From positions 1-54,352 of the forward strand of contig NZ_JAMBOO010000028.1 in assembly GCF_023715895.1 (NCBI RefSeq): DNA of 54,352 nt, read 5' to 3'. Below, piece after piece: positions 25,810-33,875 of this stretch. The position numbers and the translations under genes are program-made. How positions within the stretch are numbered: the stretch's first letter is position 1; every line of letters starts with the position of its first letter. The notes under the pieces are model-generated. The model was not told the origin of the DNA and made no database searches. It saw only the letters and a program-made list of their open reading frames with translations. The DNA is from Domibacillus indicus (GTDB taxonomy: Bacteria > Bacillota > Bacilli > Bacillales > Domibacillaceae).

Positions 25810-26235
25810 ATGAAAAAACAAAGCAGCATTTCCAAAACGTTTTGCGGCAAAGTGGTTTCTGGAAATCAAATCGGACGAACGATCGGGTTTCCAACGGCTA
25901 ACCTTTCCATTGATTCGAGCACCCCGTTCTTAGAAAAAGGTGTCTACGGTGTCAAAGTAAAGTACCGGGATCAGGATTATTACGGAATTATGAATGCCGG
26001 AAATCGTCCGACGATTAATAAAGAAAATCTTCATCTTCATTATGAAGTGCACGTATTTGACTTTTGTGAAGAGATTTATGGTCAGGAATTAACGGTGGAA
26101 ACATGCTTTTTTGTAAGAAAAGAGATGTCTTTTCAGTCTCTTGAAAAGCTTGTCCGGCAAATTAACCGAGATGTTCAATATACCAAATGGAAATTTAGTA
26201 TAAAGCATGACATAGAAAATATTTTTTGGGGTTAG
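25810..26235 (+). CDS. stand-alone riboflavin kinase
   Basis: A 141-residue riboflavin kinase domain. GKVVSGNQIGRTIGFPTANL near residues 13-32 is the nucleotide/flavin motif, and GIMNAGNRPT and LHYEVHVFDF carry the catalytic Glu region. In most bacteria this domain is fused to FAD synthetase in RibF; here it is separate and would make FMN only. It lies 12 bases after the FMN reductase gene and so tailors cofactor supply to the FMN-dependent oxygenase. The matching FAD synthetase domain is encoded apart, at 11.6 kb. Confidence 0.92.
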   Translation: MKKQSSISKTFCGKVVSGNQIGRTIGFPTANLSIDSSTPFLEKGVYGVKVKYRDQDYYGIMNAGNRPTINKENLHLHYEVHVFDFCEEIYGQELTVETCFFVRKEMSFQSLEKLVRQINRDVQYTKWKFSIKHDIENIFWG

Positions 26236-26245
26236 GAGAGATAAA

Positions 26246-26545
26246 ATGAATCGGCATGTAGAAGAAATTATTCATTTGCCCGATCTGGCATTTATTCATT
26301 TTTGCTGTGACTACTATGGCATTAATAGGGGCGTTTATAACACTATTGATGCCTGGTTCTACGAGCAGGGCGTTGAACATGTAATGAAGCGCCGCCGACA
26401 AATCCTTTTATGTCTCAGGTTTATCAAAGAAAAACAGGAAAATAAAAACGGTAGGTGTAAGTTTGGAAAAGGAGGCTTAAAGATAAAACTGCAGGAATAC
26501 ATCTCAAGCGAAAAAGAAGTCTTAAAGAAAGCAGTAACCGTTTAA
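26246..26545 (+). CDS. small protein of unknown function in the GntR operon
   Basis: A 99-residue basic protein with ribosome site TAGGAGAG. I recognise no family. The N-terminal half is aromatic/acidic (DLAFIHFCCDYYGINRGVYNTIDAWFYEQ in two pieces), the C-terminal half Lys-rich. It lies between riboflavin kinase and the second aldehyde dehydrogenase. It may be a partner of a neighbouring enzyme; a spurious frame is less likely given the spacing and ribosome site. Confidence 0.55.
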   Translation: MNRHVEEIIHLPDLAFIHFCCDYYGINRGVYNTIDAWFYEQGVEHVMKRRRQILLCLRFIKEKQENKNGRCKFGKGGLKIKLQEYISSEKEVLKKAVTV

Positions 26546-26575
26546 TCTCTGCTGAGAAAGGAGTGTGTATCTACG

Positions 26576-28018
26576 ATGCCAAACATTAAAAGTTTAATAA
26601 AAAAAGATTTAATCATTAATGGAGAACGAATTGAAACAGAGAAGTATACAACGCTTTACGCTCCTTATTCAGGGGAAGCTATTGCAGAAATTGCCTCTGC
26701 AACAGAAATCGAAACAGAACAAGCCATAACAGCAGCTTATAAGGCACGTGAAACGATGGCATCTATGCCAGCCTGGAAGCGTGCAGAAATTTTAGAAACG
26801 GCAGCACAGCTTTTAAAGGATCGGACAGAAGAAGCTGCCAACATCATTACGTTAGAAGCAGCCAAGCCTTTAAATACAGCTCGGCAGGAAGTAGCACGAA
26901 CTGTAGAAACATATAAATTTGCGGCAGAAGAAGCAAAACGAACTCATGGAGAAACGATACCGCTCGATGCGGCGCGCAGTGGAGAAAACAAGCTTGCTTA
27001 TACAGTTCGTGAACCAATTGGGGTAGTAGGTGCGATTACACCGTTTAATTTTCCAATGAATCTAGTTGCTCATAAAGTGGGTCCGGCTATCGCAAGTGGG
27101 AATACGATCGTTTTAAAGCCCGCTTCGCAAACACCACTCTCTTCTTTTTTTATTGCAGCGCTTTTTGAAGAAGCAGGGCTTCCGGCAGGCGTGTTAAACG
27201 TTGTAACAGGAAGCGGCCGTATCGTTGGGGATCAGCTTGTAACAGACGAAAGAGTCAGCATGATTACGTTTACGGGAAGTCCAGCTGTTGGTATTGGCAT
27301 CCGTAATAGAGCAGGGTTGAAAAAAGTAACATTGGAGCTCGGATCTAACGCTGCTGTTATAATTGATCAGCATACACCACTTGATCAAATTGCTTCCCGC
27401 TGTGTTACCGGGGCATTTTCCAATCAGGGCCAAGTATGTATATCACTTCAGCGCATTTATGTACATGAAAAGGTTTATGAAGAATTTGTTGAAAAACTAA
27501 TCCTTGAAACAAAAGGGCTGGTTCTTGGCGATCCCCTTTGCTCAGAAACCAATATTTCTGCTCTCATTTCGCCGGACGAGACGATACGTGCACTTAGCTG
27601 GATTAAGGAAGCTGTTAAGAGTGGGGCAAAACTAGCAGCGGGTGGAGAGGTTGAAGGAACGGTGCTTCAGCCAACGATCCTGTTAGAAGTAGGCCATTCC
27701 ATGAAAGTTTCCTGCCAGGAAGTTTTTGCTCCAATCGTGATTGTCAATAAAGTAAAAACAATAGGAGAAGCGATTAAAAAGGTAAATGATTCCCGGTATG
27801 GCCTGCAAGCAGGCATTTATACGAATGATGTGCAAACCGCTCTGGCTGCAGCAGATCAATTATATGTTGGCGGCGTAATGATCAATGACATTCCTACATT
27901 TCGGGTAGACCATATGCCGTATGGGGGAGTGAAAGAAAGCGGAACCGGACGGGAAGGATTAAAATACGCGATTGAAGAAATGACGGAAATGAAACTGGTT
28001 GTCTGGAACCGGCAGTAA
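26576..28018 (+). CDS. aldehyde dehydrogenase, copy 2 (succinate-semialdehyde type?)
   Basis: A 480-residue aldehyde dehydrogenase with Glu254 in LELGSNAAV and nucleophile Cys288 in NQGQVCISLQR. The QGQVC setting resembles lactaldehyde/succinate-semialdehyde dehydrogenases more than betaine-aldehyde ones. AAAGGAG precedes the ATG. Pathways that open pyridine-like rings end in succinate semialdehyde, so it would suit that final step; this is inference. Confidence 0.9.
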   Translation: MPNIKSLIKKDLIINGERIETEKYTTLYAPYSGEAIAEIASATEIETEQAITAAYKARETMASMPAWKRAEILETAAQLLKDRTEEAANIITLEAAKPLNTARQEVARTVETYKFAAEEAKRTHGETIPLDAARSGENKLAYTVREPIGVVGAITPFNFPMNLVAHKVGPAIASGNTIVLKPASQTPLSSFFIAALFEEAGLPAGVLNVVTGSGRIVGDQLVTDERVSMITFTGSPAVGIGIRNRAGLKKVTLELGSNAAVIIDQHTPLDQIASRCVTGAFSNQGQVCISLQRIYVHEKVYEEFVEKLILETKGLVLGDPLCSETNISALISPDETIRALSWIKEAVKSGAKLAAGGEVEGTVLQPTILLEVGHSMKVSCQEVFAPIVIVNKVKTIGEAIKKVNDSRYGLQAGIYTNDVQTALAAADQLYVGGVMINDIPTFRVDHMPYGGVKESGTGREGLKYAIEEMTEMKLVVWNRQ

Positions 28019-28029
28019 GGAGGAGTATT

Positions 28030-28305
28030 ATGGCTTATTATGCGGCCTTGCTTCATATGATGGACCCAGAGAAAAATAAAGAAGTACTCCCGCGTCATAT
28101 TGAATATTTAAACCATCTTGATAAAGAAGGAAAAATCCTGGCGAGGGGCCCTTTTGGAGACGGCTCTGGCGGACTTGTTATCTATCAGGCAGATTCTTTT
28201 GAAGAAGCAGCGGTGCTTGCGGAAAAAGATCCGCATGTGCTTGAAAAAGTACGTCGGCTTGAACTAAAAGAATGGAAAGTCTGGACACCGCCTGATAGGG
28301 CTTAA
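28030..28305 (+). CDS. YciI-like protein
   Basis: A 91-residue YciI-family protein: a ferredoxin-like fold with HIEYLNHLDKEGKILARGPF near 22-41 containing the conserved His, and EKDPHVLE near 64-71. Relatives include small hydrolases/dehalogenase-like and muconolactone-isomerase-like enzymes. Ribosome site AAGGAGGAG, 11 bases after the aldehyde dehydrogenase. It is the last gene of the GntR operon, followed by two terminators. Confidence 0.85.
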   Translation: MAYYAALLHMMDPEKNKEVLPRHIEYLNHLDKEGKILARGPFGDGSGGLVIYQADSFEEAAVLAEKDPHVLEKVRRLELKEWKVWTPPDRA

Positions 28306-28329
28306 ACAAAGGAAACAGCATTGTTTTTA

Positions 28330-28366
28330 GCAGCCAGCTGCCCGATACTAACGGGCAGCTGGCTGT
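28330..28366 (+). terminator. terminator 1 of the GntR operon
   Basis: CAGCCAGCTGCCCG pairs perfectly with CGGGCAGCTGGCTG, loop seven bases, followed by TTTCG. Confidence 0.85.
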
Positions 28367-28464
28367 TTCGTGTTGTTTTAAATACGACCGGTCTTCACAG
28401 TCTCCATGATGATCGCAAGTCTTTTAATGCAGCTTAAACACAGCACAGCTTAAAGCAAGCAGAT

Positions 28465-28510
28465 AAAGACATGAGCCTGAGTATCTCCAGGTTCATGTCT
28501 TTATTTTTTT
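28465..28510 (+). terminator. terminator 2 of the GntR operon
   Basis: AAAGACATGAGCCTG pairs with CAGGTTCATGTCTTT, then ATTTTTTT. A second strong stop isolates the amine oxidase gene from the upstream operon. Confidence 0.88.
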
Positions 28511-28618
28511 GCCTTGATCAGCGCCAAGCCCTATCTCTATGTTCAGCAAAACTTCCAGGATGATGTCTCAGTCGGGAAAAAAGAGGTTTTTATCTATTAC
28601 TTGAAAGTCTATTTTCTC

Positions 28619-28701
28619 TGTCAGAAAAGTTAACAATCTCCCTTAAATTAGTCAATTTGTTTCGTTTTTTACAATCAACGAGTCCAAAAACGGCGTATTC
28701 T
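28619..28701 (+). promoter_or_regulatory. composite TnrA promoter of the amine oxidase
   Basis: TGTCAGAAAAGTTAACA (perfect TnrA box), 24 bases, TTTCGTTTTTTACAAT, 20 bases, TATTCT, then ATGGATAAGCAAA. Elements and spacings match the promoters at 17.0-17.1 kb and 35.6 kb. The second element probably binds another regulator or is a specialised -35 region. Confidence 0.75.
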
Positions 28702-28781
28702 ATGGATAAGCAAAGTGACAAGCGAACAATTAGTCATTTTGAAAGAAAAATATTCGGAACGAATTAAAGGAGGATTTATTT

Positions 28782-30752
28782 ATGCAAACACCTGAATTGA
28801 AAACTCAAACAATCTTACATCCACTTGAGCCCCTGACAGCTGAAGAAATAAGAGAAGCGGTGGCGCTGATTAGACAAGATAAAAGTTTGACAGAAACGTA
28901 TAAATTTGTTCAGGTGGTGTTGTATGAACCATTGAAAGAAGAAGTAGCCAGCTTTAAAGAAGGCGACCCAATCGACCGTAAGGCATTTATTATTCTGCTT
29001 GACAGCGCTGAAAACAAAACATATGAAGCGATTGTATCGATTACAAATGAGCAGGTGCTCTCTTATGTACATATTCCAGATGTACAGCCAAACTTCTTGC
29101 TTGATGATTTTGAAATTGAAGAGCTGATTAAAAATGATCCTGAATATCAAAAAGCCCTTTTAAAAAGAGGCGTTACCGATCCAAGCCTAGTCATGATTGA
29201 CCCCTGGTCAGCCGGCCACTTCAATGAACTGGATAATCCAGACACACGTGTAACACGAGCGCTTGCCTGGGTTCGCAAATCGGAAAAAGACAATGGCTAT
29301 GCATATCCATTAACGGGTCTTTACGCAATCGTAGATTTAAATAAAAAAGAAATTGTCCGTATTGAAGATTACGGCGTAAAACCGCTGCCACCAACAGCTG
29401 GCAATTACGTGCCGGAATTAAATGAAAACATTCAGGTGCGTACAGACGTAAAGCCGCTGGATATCATTCAGCCGGAAGGCCCGAGCTTTGAAATCAACGG
29501 CCATCATATCAAGTGGCAGAAATGGGATTTCCGCATCAGCTTTACGCCACGTGAAGGGCTTGTCATTCACTCTGTTGGATTCGAAGATAAAGGAAAAAGA
29601 AGACCGATTTTATACAGAGCCTCCTTGTCTGAAATGGTTGTTCCATATGCAGATACATCGGAAATGCACGGCCGTCAAAATGCGTTTGATGCTGGAGAGT
29701 ACGGAATGGGCCAGCTGGCGAATTCATTAGAATTAGGCTGCGATTGCGTTGGGCATATTCATTATTTTGATGCGGTCATGGCCGATCATAAAGGAGATGT
29801 CCGCACGATTCCAAATGCGATTTGCCTGCATGAAGAAGATTACGGCATTGCCTGGAAACATACGGACTGGAGAACAAATGAAGTGGAAGTGCGCCGTTCA
29901 CGCCGTTTGGTCGTTTCCTTCTTCTCGACTGTAGCTAACTATGATTATGGATTCTTCTGGTCATTCTATCAAGATGGTACAATTGAACAGGAAGTGAAGC
30001 TGACAGGAATGCTGAATACCGGTGCGCTTGATGAAGGCGAAGTTCCGAAATACGGAAATTTAGTAGCGCCACAGTTAAATGCAACGTTCCACCAGCACTT
30101 CTTTAACTTCCGTCTCGATATGGAGCTTGATGGTGCGAAAAATTCTGTTGTAGAAACGGAAACCGTGGCGGAAGAAAGAGGGGAACACAATCCGTTTAAT
30201 AATGGATGGTACCCTGTATCCAAAACGTTTAAAACGGAAAAAGAAGCGGTCCGTAAAATGAATTTGGAAACCGTACGCACATGGAAAATTATTAACCCAG
30301 AATCAAAGAATTTTGTCGGACAGCCGGTAGGCTACAAAATTGTAACGGGCGAAAACTGCCTTCCGTTTGCAAATGACGATTCGAGCTTGATTAAACGTGC
30401 TGGTTTCTTGAAAAACCACCTTCATGTAACGAAATTTGACCGCAACGAGCAATTTGCATCAGGCGCTTATCCGAATCAGCATCGAGGTGGAGACGGCTTG
30501 ACGAAATACCTTGAAGCAGACCGTAATATTGAAAATGAAGATATTGTCGTTTGGTACACAATGGGCCACCATCATATCACTCGTCCGGAAGACTGGCCGG
30601 TTATGCCGACTGCGTATACGAACTTCCAGCTGAAGCCGGTTGGATTCTTTGACCATAATCCAGCGCTTGACCTGCCGCGGCCGGAATCAAAAACCAAGTG
30701 TCAATCAAACACAAGTGCTTCTTCCTCTTGCGGGCATTCAACAGAGGTTTAA
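28782..30752 (+). CDS. tynA: copper-containing primary-amine oxidase
   Basis: A 656-residue copper amine oxidase. The topaquinone precursor Tyr387 lies in VANYDYGFFW, the catalytic base Asp303 in NAFDAGEYGMG, and copper ligands in GHHHITRPEDWP (His596-598 region), so the active site is complete. It converts RCH2NH2, O2 and water to aldehyde, NH3 and H2O2. AAAGGAGG precedes the ATG. There is no signal peptide, so it is cytoplasmic, as in Arthrobacter relatives. With the nearby dimethylamine demethylase, methylamine is a plausible substrate, giving formaldehyde for HxlA; tyramine or phenylethylamine are alternatives. The promoter carries a TnrA box. Confidence 0.95.
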   Translation: MQTPELKTQTILHPLEPLTAEEIREAVALIRQDKSLTETYKFVQVVLYEPLKEEVASFKEGDPIDRKAFIILLDSAENKTYEAIVSITNEQVLSYVHIPDVQPNFLLDDFEIEELIKNDPEYQKALLKRGVTDPSLVMIDPWSAGHFNELDNPDTRVTRALAWVRKSEKDNGYAYPLTGLYAIVDLNKKEIVRIEDYGVKPLPPTAGNYVPELNENIQVRTDVKPLDIIQPEGPSFEINGHHIKWQKWDFRISFTPREGLVIHSVGFEDKGKRRPILYRASLSEMVVPYADTSEMHGRQNAFDAGEYGMGQLANSLELGCDCVGHIHYFDAVMADHKGDVRTIPNAICLHEEDYGIAWKHTDWRTNEVEVRRSRRLVVSFFSTVANYDYGFFWSFYQDGTIEQEVKLTGMLNTGALDEGEVPKYGNLVAPQLNATFHQHFFNFRLDMELDGAKNSVVETETVAEERGEHNPFNNGWYPVSKTFKTEKEAVRKMNLETVRTWKIINPESKNFVGQPVGYKIVTGENCLPFANDDSSLIKRAGFLKNHLHVTKFDRNEQFASGAYPNQHRGGDGLTKYLEADRNIENEDIVVWYTMGHHHITRPEDWPVMPTAYTNFQLKPVGFFDHNPALDLPRPESKTKCQSNTSASSSCGHSTEV

Positions 30753-30761
30753 ATCGTTTTT

Positions 30762-30792
30762 GGAGGCGGGCTCTTGAGCCTGCCTCTTTTTT
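30762..30792 (+). terminator. terminator after the amine oxidase
   Basis: GAGGCGGGCTC pairs with GAGCCTGCCTC across two bases, followed by TTTTTT. Some read-through to the membrane-protein gene, 24 bases further on, is possible. Confidence 0.85.
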
Positions 30793-30815
30793 ATAAAAAA
30801 TGGAGGTGCAGCAAA

Positions 30816-31394
30816 ATGATCCTGATCAGCGGCTTTATTGTCCTTATGTATACCGTCTTTTTTGCTCTCAGCCTTTACCCGGTCAAGCAGCAGGTAAGCG
30901 CGGTGTCCGGAAAATGTATTGTCATGGCCTTCAGCATGGTGACCGCTACCCTTATCGGGCTGCTGCTTGCTTTTTCCATGCAGGGGCAGCTGGCGGCTTC
31001 TACCATCTTATCCATTGTAATGAGTGGCATTTTTGCATATATCATTGGGCGCCCGTTCGGCTTAATGGGGATCACTGAAGCACTGATGTCGGGTTTTATG
31101 GGCGGCATGATGGGAGCCATGCTTGGTGAAATGATTCCTGTAAATCAAATGACGATCATGATAGCTGCTATGGACCTTTTTTATTTTTTTACAGCAGCCG
31201 TGATTATTACGATGATCCGCCGGGAAGTTCCCACACAAAAAGAGGGATTGTTCAGTACGCGCCGGCTTCCATTTGCTTTGCTGACCACTTTATCAATCTG
31301 CATTATAGGCGGTGCCGCTTTATTTGACAGTGTTAAAGCAGCTGGCAGTGAAACGGAAGAAAACGTACAGGCCGATGATCACCATAACCATTGA
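30816..31394 (+). CDS. Met-rich membrane protein with His-rich tail, possible copper partner
   Basis: A 192-residue membrane protein with about six hydrophobic helices. GGAGGTG supports the ATG at 30816. A Met-rich stretch (ALMSGFMGGMMGAMLGEMIP, with M-x2/3-M spacing) and the C-terminal DDHHNH tail are the kinds of residues that bind copper. It lies directly downstream of the copper amine oxidase. I infer a role in copper uptake or insertion; the family is not firmly recognised. Confidence 0.7.
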   Translation: MILISGFIVLMYTVFFALSLYPVKQQVSAVSGKCIVMAFSMVTATLIGLLLAFSMQGQLAASTILSIVMSGIFAYIIGRPFGLMGITEALMSGFMGGMMGAMLGEMIPVNQMTIMIAAMDLFYFFTAAVIITMIRREVPTQKEGLFSTRRLPFALLTTLSICIIGGAALFDSVKAAGSETEENVQADDHHNH

Positions 31395-31536
31395 ATGGAT
31401 GAACAGGACGGGCTGGGAAGAAGGAGACAGCTTCAATAAAAGAAAAACATAACGGGTGAGTCCTTATCCCTTTTTTATTGCACGGCATATAAAGAAAGAA
31501 GCTCGAAAACGGATGAATAAGAAAGGCGGAAGAAAC

Positions 31537-31905
31537 ATGACCCAAAATTATGAAAAAGAAGTGAATTGCGACAAAGAATTAACCTTATCCCTAATCAGTG
31601 GAAAATGGAAGATGTTTATCATTTGGACACTGAATGATAAAGGAACGGTTCGCTTTAATGAAATGAGAAGGCTGATTCCAGCCATTACGCAGCGTATGCT
31701 GGTGAATCAGCTGCGGGAACTCGAGGCAGACGGAGTGATTCAGCGGAAAGTGTACCCTGTTGTGCCTCCGAAAGTTGAATACTCTTTAACGGAAATCGGT
31801 CACAGCTTAATGCCTATTTTGAAGTTAATGTACGACTGGGGGAAAAATTATCGGGCAACAATAGCTCAACAAAAGACGACTTCGTTAACCTCCATTTCAC
31901 AATAA
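31537..31905 (+). CDS. HxlR-family regulator, copy 2
   Basis: A 122-residue HxlR-type winged-helix protein, strongly similar to the HxlR at 3.75 kb (shared [13 protein letters not shown] and [14 protein letters not shown], same Cys near the N-terminus). AAAGGCGG supports the ATG at 31537; upstream in-frame codons lack a ribosome site. It lies beside the amine oxidase and the demethylase operon, both formaldehyde producers, so it may be a second formaldehyde sensor. No copy of the hxlAB-type operator was seen next to it. Confidence 0.88.
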   Translation: MTQNYEKEVNCDKELTLSLISGKWKMFIIWTLNDKGTVRFNEMRRLIPAITQRMLVNQLRELEADGVIQRKVYPVVPPKVEYSLTEIGHSLMPILKLMYDWGKNYRATIAQQKTTSLTSISQ

Positions 31906-31912
31906 TGGAATC

Positions 31913-31948
31913 AAAAAAGCATCCTCCTGTCAGGGTGCTTTTTTTTGT
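31913..31948 (+). terminator. terminator after HxlR copy 2
   Basis: AAAAAAGCATCCT pairs with AGGGTGCTTTTTT and continues as a T run. Confidence 0.88.
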
Positions 31949-32074
31949 TTCGGATATGAATATTTGGTCATTACTAATTAATGAAGCAATTTATACGAAG
32001 CCGGGTGAGGTATAATACACTGATGAACAAGGAAAGCACACCCGCTCTTAACAGCCGGCAGTTTGGCTCCTCTT

Positions 32075-32113
32075 AAAAACCAGCTGTCATGTTACATAGT
32101 CAACTGGTTTTCT
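32075..32113 (-). terminator. terminator overlapping the end of ebrB-like gene
   Basis: AAAACCAG pairs with CTGGTTTT; on the minus strand the first arm is formed by the last codons of the gene and the second is followed by T-rich sequence. Confidence 0.6.
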
Positions 32114-32462
32114 TAATGAAGATCTGCTTTTTTCCTTGTTGCTTGCTTTGAGAAGTGTTTAATATAACAATACCGGCAATCGTAAAGAGCAAGCCCGCCG
32201 CTTTTAAGCTATGGATGCTTTCGTGAAACAATAAGCTTCCTACAACAGCTGTACAGACTGTCCCAATGCCTGCCCAGGTTGCGTAAGCGATGGACAAGGG
32301 GATTGTTTTAAGGGCAAAACTTAAACAAGTAAATGTAGCAAGAAATCCGGCTGCAGCCCCGACAGATGGCCATACAATCGTAAAGCCGTTCGACAACTTC
32401 AGCATAGTAGAACCAAAAACTTCAAACAAAATAGCGGCTCCTAAAAACATCATTCCTTTCAA
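32100..32462 (-). CDS. ebrB: small multidrug resistance (SMR) family transporter, EbrB-like
   Basis: A 120-residue four-helix SMR protein with the essential membrane Glu in ILFEVFGSTMLKLSNGF and the SIAYATWAGIGTV signature. It starts at TTG seven bases behind AAAGGAGG. Its partner gene lies 13 bases upstream; such pairs (EbrAB) form hetero-oligomeric proton antiporters for quaternary or other organic cations. The extended polar C-terminus is typical of one partner. Its position behind a methylamine operon suggests export or exchange of methylated amines, but this is not shown. Confidence 0.88.
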   Translation of the reverse strand: MKGMMFLGAAILFEVFGSTMLKLSNGFTIVWPSVGAAAGFLATFTCLSFALKTIPLSIAYATWAGIGTVCTAVVGSLLFHESIHSLKAAGLLFTIAGIVILNTSQSKQQGKKQIFIKKTS

Positions 32463-32475
32463 GGTACTTCCTCCT

Positions 32476-32793
32476 TTATTCAGTGATATTCAGCAGCACA
32501 AGCCCCATAAGTAACAGGCCAATGCCTGCAACGCCTTGCTGGCTGATTTTTTCCCGAAACAGTAAAACGCCAGCTAAAGCGGTTAACATGATGCCAAGTC
32601 CGCTCCAGGTAGCGTAAACGATACTGAGAGGAATTGATTTCATCGTAATCGATAAACAGTAAAACGTAATGGTATAGCCGGCAATGGTTCCCGCAGCCGG
32701 CAGCCATTTGGTGAATCCGTTTGAATATTTCAGCATCGCGGCAGCAAATACTTCAAAAATGACGGCTGTTACTAAGAACAAATAAGGCAGCAT
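32476..32793 (-). CDS. ebrA: SMR family transporter, EbrA-like
   Basis: A 105-residue four-helix SMR protein: VIFEVFAAAMLKYSNGF with the essential Glu, then SIVYATWSGLGIMLTALAG. GAAAGGA precedes the ATG. It is the first of a two-gene SMR operon, separated from the demethylase operon by a terminator. Confidence 0.9.
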   Translation of the reverse strand: MLPYLFLVTAVIFEVFAAAMLKYSNGFTKWLPAAGTIAGYTITFYCLSITMKSIPLSIVYATWSGLGIMLTALAGVLLFREKISQQGVAGIGLLLMGLVLLNITE

Positions 32794-32839
32794 ACGTAAT
32801 GTCCTTTCTGTTTAAAAAATAAGGAAGGAAATAAAAGAA

Positions 32840-32887
32840 AACAAGAAAACAGCCCGGCTTCTCACATGAAAGGTAAAACGCCGGGCT
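32840..32887 (-). terminator. terminator of the demethylase operon
   Basis: AGCCCGGC and GCCGGGCT pair; on the minus strand the second arm is followed by TGTTTTCTTGTTTTC. It lies between the reductase stop and the SMR pair. Confidence 0.8.
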
Positions 32888-32899
32888 GGCCTTATCTCG

Positions 32900-33853
32900 T
32901 TATAAGTCCAAAACAAGACAGTCTGTCTTAGCACGGGATACACAAGTGAGCATCACATTTTCTTCTGTTTTTTCTAAGTCGGTTAAAAAGAAATCACGGT
33001 GGTCTACTTCTCCGCCGCTCACAGGAACAAGACAGCTTCCACAGCCTCCGACTTTACATGAATAGGGAGCCTTCACCCCATGAGCAAGCAGCGCATCGAG
33101 TACACTTTCGTTTTCAGAAACAGGGATCGTTTCCCCGCTTCGCTTCAGCTTTACCTGAAGAGGATGGGACGGACCAAAATCGGGAGGAGAAAAACGTTCA
33201 AAATGAATGCTTTTGTCCGGGTAGCCGTATTCTTTGGCTGCTTCCGCAAATTCGTTCATCATGGCTTCTGAACCGCAAAAATAAACGTGCGTGCCGATCG
33301 GCTGCTGTTTCAATAAGCTGGTCTGCATTCTTTGCTGCTGGTCCGAAAAGTAAAAATGCGTTTGTTCCGGATAAGCCTGTTTTAAAAAAGAATAAAACGC
33401 GCACTGGTTGTTTGAAGGCGCAGCGTAATGCAATTCAAACGATTTTCCTTTTCGTTTTAAATCTGCTGTCATCGCTAAAAAAGGGGTAATGCCGATGCCG
33501 GCTGCAAAAAAGACATGGTGCTTTGCCTGGAAACTGAGCGGAAAATGATTTTTAGGATAGCTGATCTGCAGCCGTGCTCCTTTTTTGACCTTGCTATGCC
33601 AGTAAACAGAGCCTCCTTTTGAAACGGCCTGATGCCGAATCGCAATTTGATAAGCTGACGTATCAGCCGGATGGCTTGTTAAAGAATAGTGCCGCTCCAG
33701 CACTTCATCTTCTTTGGGCAGAAACGTCGTAATATGCGAACCTGCACTAAATCTTGGCAGGGAAACGTTTCCTGCTGGTACAAGTGTAAAGCTTTTAACA
33801 GAAGGCGACTCTTCTTTAATATCAGTCACAAAAACATCGATTAAAGTATTCAT
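32900..33853 (-). CDS. dmmB: oxidoreductase of the dimethylamine monooxygenase (FMN/[2Fe-2S], phthalate-dioxygenase-reductase type)
   Basis: About 317 residues: an FMN domain with ERHYSLTSHPAD, an NAD(P)H domain with AAGIGITPFLAM, and a C-terminal plant-type [2Fe-2S] ferredoxin with SCKVGGCGSCLVP and a distal MLTC Cys. It passes electrons from NAD(P)H to the haem subunit. The start lies in four consecutive ATG codons; I take the last, about nine bases from GAAAGG, though the two before it are possible. It follows the dmmA-like gene with almost no gap. The subunit letter is by analogy with proteobacterial Dmm systems. Confidence 0.88.
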   Translation of the reverse strand: MNTLIDVFVTDIKEESPSVKSFTLVPAGNVSLPRFSAGSHITTFLPKEDEVLERHYSLTSHPADTSAYQIAIRHQAVSKGGSVYWHSKVKKGARLQISYPKNHFPLSFQAKHHVFFAAGIGITPFLAMTADLKRKGKSFELHYAAPSNNQCAFYSFLKQAYPEQTHFYFSDQQQRMQTSLLKQQPIGTHVYFCGSEAMMNEFAEAAKEYGYPDKSIHFERFSPPDFGPSHPLQVKLKRSGETIPVSENESVLDALLAHGVKAPYSCKVGGCGSCLVPVSGGEVDHRDFFLTDLEKTEENVMLTCVSRAKTDCLVLDL

Positions 33854-33875
33854 CATCATCATCCTTTCAAAAAAG

